NCBI GenBank assembly: GCA_014381385.1
Contig: JACNLR010000154.1
Coordinates: forward strand, 1 to 6,524
DNA from: Planctomycetota bacterium
GTDB taxonomy: Bacteria; Planctomycetota; Phycisphaerae; Phycisphaerales; SM1A02
DNA: 6,524 nt
Direction: 5' to 3'
Positions within the stretch are counted from its first letter, which is position 1; each line of letters opens with the position of its first letter. The notes below the pieces were generated by a model. The model worked only from the letters and a program-made list of their open reading frames with translations. It searched no databases and was not told the DNA's origin. Positions 6,035-6,524 of the stretch are shown here, in pieces. The position numbers were made by a program, and so were the translations under genes.

Positions 6035-6524
6035 ATGAGGCAACAAGAAACAAATCAACAAGAATTAAGGCTCGGTGATAGTTTTGGCTGGGTCGTTGCG
6101 GTGGGTTTTTTCTTACTAGCAGGGTGGTTCTTTAGCACTGAACCAGTGATTGACCATCCTCTGAATGCACCAGTTGCAGTCCAAGCGTCGCTGATTAATA
6201 ACGGCGCCTTCCGCGTTGCAACACCTGAACCACCGATAGTCACTATTGGCGGTATGGAACATCAGTGCAATTCTTGCCACACTCTTTTTAAGCAAGAGCA
6301 CCTCTCTCCAAGACTGCTCGGTCAGCATACTGAACTAGTATTGAATCACGGTGGAAACGAGTGGTGCTTTAGTTGTCACGATATAAAAGACAGAAATAGA
6401 CTTGTTCTCGCAGATGGCGAACAAATTGGATATGACCGAGCCCCAGAACTTTGCGGTAAATGCCACGGACCAACCTACCGTGATTGGCAAGCAGGAATTC
6501 ACGGCAAGACGCTTGGCTATTGGA
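6035..6524 (+). CDS. Membrane-anchored multihaem cytochrome c, N-terminal part
   Basis: Partial: 163 residues before the right edge. A hydrophilic N-terminus (1-16) precedes one membrane segment at 17-33 (FGWVVAVGFFLLAGWFF), probably an uncleaved anchor with the rest in the periplasm. Three CXXCH haem sites are visible so far: C78-H82, C111-H115 and C140-H144. Extra histidines at 76, 89, 98, 105 and 156 could be distal ligands. 'HGGNEWCFSCHD' (105-116) and 'LCGKCHG...RDW..GIHGK' (139-158) look like conserved family blocks, but I cannot name the family. The haem spacing is not that of NapC/NrfH, where the first CXXCH lies close to the membrane segment. Its likely role is electron transfer between the membrane quinol pool and periplasmic acceptors such as the NapB-like protein; this is inferred from the neighbourhood. 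An in-frame stop at 6011-6013 fixes the start; the ribosome site is weak (AGAGAAAG). It lies 68 bases after the porin and could share its transcript. Confidence 0.85.
   Translation, partial: MRQQETNQQELRLGDSFGWVVAVGFFLLAGWFFSTEPVIDHPLNAPVAVQASLINNGAFRVATPEPPIVTIGGMEHQCNSCHTLFKQEHLSPRLLGQHTELVLNHGGNEWCFSCHDIKDRNRLVLADGEQIGYDRAPELCGKCHGPTYRDWQAGIHGKTLGYW

Overview
The window is most likely chromosomal DNA of a Gram-negative bacterium with a periplasmic nitrate-respiration locus. My best guess is a marine member of the Planctomycetota, class Phycisphaerae. The guess rests mainly on the porin at 4626-5966: its coiled-coil N-terminus followed by a 'VLADADTRATL..SGATAG..GGFFI.S.DG.F'-like entry into the barrel is a pattern I associate with that group. 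This taxonomic call is inference from memory. Base composition looks moderate, with no obvious change between genes, and I see no transposase, integrase, tRNA, rRNA or CRISPR array.

Layout, left to right. (1) 1-574, minus: the N-terminal 191 residues of a sodium:solute symporter (SSS) family transporter, cut by the window edge. (2) 673-1275, plus: a four-cluster [4Fe-4S] ferredoxin of the NapF/NapG type, divergent from the transporter across 98 bp in which I see no convincing promoter. (3) 1266-1366: a striking array of GGGGGTGAGTTTTTTC-like units, two inverted and four direct, forming a 27-bp hairpin. It lies between the converging ferredoxin gene and the cytochrome gene and probably terminates both. 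(4) 2008-4404 then 1370-1996, both minus: napA (periplasmic nitrate reductase, complete, Tat signal) followed by a NapB-like cytochrome c with four haem sites built from two copies of the NapB dihaem unit. (5) 4405-4625: the divergent napA/porin regulatory region, with a good sigma70-type promoter reading towards the porin and two operator-like dyads. (6) 4626-5966, plus: an outer-membrane porin. (7) 6035-6524, plus: the first 163 residues of a membrane-anchored multihaem cytochrome c (three CXXCH so far), cut by the window edge, with a perfect 14-bp hairpin between it and the porin.

Proposed working model (inference): nitrate enters the periplasm, possibly through the porin. The anchored multihaem cytochrome, or something outside the window, passes quinol electrons to the tetrahaem NapB-like protein and then to NapA, which reduces nitrate to nitrite. 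The NapF/NapG-type ferredoxin serves NapA maturation or electron supply on the cytoplasmic side. No napC, napD or napH is present in this window.

Several starts were moved from the longest open frame on ribosome-site evidence: the cytochrome to GTG at 1996 and the porin to ATG at 4626.
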